Shown here: piece after piece, positions 62,442-64,000 of the stretch
How the letters are laid out: each line of letters opens with the position of its first letter
Position numbering within the stretch: position 1 is the first letter of the stretch
Translations under genes and position numbers: made by a program
Notes under the pieces: generated by a model
Databases searched by the model: none
Seen by the model: the letters and a program-made list of their open reading frames with translations, nothing else
What the model was told of the DNA's origin: nothing
Assembly: GCF_008000995.1 (NCBI RefSeq)
Contig: NZ_CP042828.1
Location: 558,001 to 622,000 of the forward strand
DNA: 64,000 nt
Source of the DNA: Ruania zhangjianzhongii
GTDB lineage: Bacteria > Actinomycetota > Actinomycetes > Actinomycetales > Beutenbergiaceae
Reading direction: 5' to 3'

Positions 62442-63818
62442 GTGATCTCATCTACGATGCGGCGCGCGAGCGCTGCGGCAGCGGGCGGTGCGGCTCTCGC
62501 GCTCGCCCTGACGGCGTGTGCCGGCGACGATCTCGGTGGCGGCGGCGACGGCGGTGGCGGGGGAGAGGCCGACGCCGACTGTGCCGCCTTCGAGCAGTAC
62601 GGCACCTTCGACGGCGAGACGGTGTCGATCTCCTCGACGATCTCCGACCAGGAAGCCGACCAGCTCGAGGAGTCCTGGGCGGACTTCATCGCCTGCACGG
62701 GTATCACCATCGAGCACAACGGTACGAACGAGTTCGAGTCGCAGATCTTCGTGCAGGTGGAGGGTGGCAACGCCCCCGACCTGGCGATCTTCCCCCAGCC
62801 CGGCCTGATCCAGCGGATGGTCGAAGGCGACCATCTGGTACCGGCCGGAGATGCGGCGATGGAGCAGGCCGGTGCGAACTACACCGAGGACTGGCTGACG
62901 TACGGCAACATCGACGGCGAGCAGTACGGCATCCCGATCATGGGCTCGGTGAAGTCCTTCGTCTGGTACTCCCCGAGTACGTTCGAGGAGAACGGGTACG
63001 AGGTCCCGGAGACCTGGGACGACATGATGGCCCTGACCGACACGATCGTGGCCGACCATGGCAGCGACTCGGTCAAGCCCTGGTGCTTCGGAATCGAGTC
63101 CGGTGGCGCCACCGGCTGGCCGGCGACCGACTTCCTCGAGGACTCGGTGCTGCGCGAGGCCGGGCCGGACGTCTACGACCAGTGGGTCGACCACGAGATC
63201 CCGTTCGACGACCCGCAGATCCTGGCGTCGCTGCAGCGGGTGGGCGACATCCTGCAGAACCCGGACTACGTCAACGGTGGCATCGGCGACCCGCGGTCCA
63301 TCGCGGCCACTGCCTGGGCCGATGCGGGCCTGCAGGTGCTCGAGGACAACTGCTTCATGTTCCGCGCCGCGTCCTTCTTCGAGGCGCAGATGCCCGAGGG
63401 CACCGACGTCGGCCCGGACGGTGACATCTTCGCCTTCTACCTGCCGGCAGACTCCGCCGACGAGCAGCCGCTGCTGGTGGCCGGTGACAACGTGGCCGCC
63501 TTCAACGACAACGAGGCCACGCAGGCCGTCGCGGCCTACCTGGCCTCCGCCGAGTGGGCGAACTCGCGAGTGTCCATCGGTGGTGTGGTCAGCCCGAACC
63601 AGGGTGTCGACCCGGCCAACGCCTCCTCGGACGTGCTGCGACTGACCCTGGAGCTGATGCAGGACGACAGTGCGGTGGTGCGCTTCGACGGTTCGGACCT
63701 GATGCCCTCGTCCGTGGGTGCCGGGACCTTCTGGTCGGAGATGACCAAGTGGATCGACGGTCAGGTGGATGCTGAGCAGGCGCTCACCGCGATCGAGGAC
63801 AGCTGGCCGCAGGGCTGA
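62442..63818 (+). CDS. ABC sugar transporter substrate-binding lipoprotein (SBP_bac_1 type)
   Basis: A 458-residue binding protein. GTG 62442 lies 7-8 bases after AGGAGGA; the frame also continues upstream into the repeats. The signal MRRASAAAAGGAALALALTA ends in the lipobox LTAC (Cys26), followed by a Gly/Asp linker and the mature domain (QIFVQVEGGNAPDLAIFPQP, VPETWDDMMALTDTIVADHG). It resembles cluster B/D sugar-binding proteins for oligosaccharides. A 15-bp hairpin separates it from the permease gene that follows. Confidence 0.9.
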   Translation: MISSTMRRASAAAAGGAALALALTACAGDDLGGGGDGGGGGEADADCAAFEQYGTFDGETVSISSTISDQEADQLEESWADFIACTGITIEHNGTNEFESQIFVQVEGGNAPDLAIFPQPGLIQRMVEGDHLVPAGDAAMEQAGANYTEDWLTYGNIDGEQYGIPIMGSVKSFVWYSPSTFEENGYEVPETWDDMMALTDTIVADHGSDSVKPWCFGIESGGATGWPATDFLEDSVLREAGPDVYDQWVDHEIPFDDPQILASLQRVGDILQNPDYVNGGIGDPRSIAATAWADAGLQVLEDNCFMFRAASFFEAQMPEGTDVGPDGDIFAFYLPADSADEQPLLVAGDNVAAFNDNEATQAVAAYLASAEWANSRVSIGGVVSPNQGVDPANASSDVLRLTLELMQDDSAVVRFDGSDLMPSSVGAGTFWSEMTKWIDGQVDAEQALTAIEDSWPQG

Positions 63819-63824
63819 GCACGA

Positions 63825-63859
63825 GGTGGGCCGGGGCGCGCTGAGCGCCCCGGCCCACC
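63825..63859 (+). terminator. 15-bp hairpin between binding-protein and permease genes
   Basis: 63825-63839 and 63845-63859 are perfect 15-base arms around a 5-base loop, directly after the binding-protein stop. In sugar ABC operons such a structure commonly lets excess binding protein be made relative to permeases by partial termination or mRNA processing; that role is inferred here. Confidence 0.7.
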
Positions 63860-63898
63860 CCTGCCGTCCTCGACTCCGACCACCCCGGGAGGCGCGTC

Positions 63899-64000
63899 GT
63901 GGGGTTCTTCCTCTATTCCAAGAACGGCCAGCTGATCCTTGCGATCCTGGCCTTCGCTGCGGTGATGGCCGTCCTGCTGCTGGTAGCTCGGCTGGCCGAC
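63899..64000 (+). CDS. ABC sugar transporter permease (5' end only)
   Basis: GTG 63899, 6 bases after GGGAGG, opens a frame that runs to the window edge. The 34 visible codons give a short basic start and one hydrophobic helix (ILAFAAVMAVLLLVARLAD), as expected for the first permease of a carbohydrate ABC importer. The family call rests mainly on its position after the binding-protein gene. Confidence 0.6.
   Translation, partial: MGFFLYSKNGQLILAILAFAAVMAVLLLVARLAD

Overview
The window is about 64 kb of very GC-rich DNA with dense coding, many GTG starts and frequent 4-base ATGA or GTGA overlaps. This points to an actinobacterium, most likely of the Micrococcales (Ruania/Georgenia/Beutenbergia-like; inferred from gene content, not from a marker search). 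I see no phage, transposase, CRISPR array, rRNA or tRNA. The region looks like a chromosomal stretch rich in catabolic and transport operons, each with its own LacI- or WYL-type regulator.

Layout. 1-1268: the end of a carboxymuconolactone-decarboxylase/alkylhydroperoxidase pair. 1643-3883: an ECF sigma factor fused to an anti-sigma-like zinc finger, a membrane segment and a long acidic exported region. 4271-6619: an M20 amidohydrolase and a cation diffusion facilitator. 6851-15847: a TRAP transporter, a LacI regulator and a tightly coupled CoA-transferase / MaoC hydratase / acyl-CoA dehydrogenase / SDR / AGE-isomerase operon. Both transcription units carry matching operator-like sites, so they look like one catabolic regulon. 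15930-19577: alanine dehydrogenase, then a CsoR-type operator, a tiny membrane peptide and the copper ATPase CopA. 19565-32800: mostly housekeeping or solitary genes (degenerate ADP-ribosylglycohydrolase, diacylglycerol kinase, patatin, MBL-fold, LLM oxidoreductase, HesB-like, VOC, beta-propeller lipoprotein, DUF255 protein, Fic protein, epimerase).

32810-44825 holds the most distinctive block. A minus-strand operon (beta-sandwich orphan, 107-aa orphan, cytoplasmic sulfatase, LacI regulator) is divergent from a plus-strand operon (leader peptide, Opp/Dpp-type ABC transporter, histidine phosphatase, EEP-family phosphoesterase, 56-bp tandem hairpin repeats, solute-binding lipoprotein). Palindromic operator-like sites lie between them. 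It looks like an uptake-and-desulfation system for an imported sulfated, perhaps phosphorylated, compound.

45020-50059: a short acidic protein, a WYL regulator divergent from a DinB/DUF664 protein over a clear palindrome, a methyltransferase, a SAP-like protein and phosphoglucomutase. 50247-52863: a polyol-type dehydrogenase with a poly-C frameshift, an SDR and a small-molecule kinase. 52939-60980: DUF5926 protein, glycosyltransferase, phosphatase-like membrane protein, second diacylglycerol kinase, seryl-tRNA synthetase and HAD phosphatase. 60997-64000: a LacI-controlled ABC sugar operon whose leader carries four 53-bp tandem repeats, each able to encode an 18-codon mini-ORF coupled to the next. 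The window ends inside the first permease gene.

Long perfect or near-perfect hairpins mark most convergent gene ends and probably act as bidirectional terminators.
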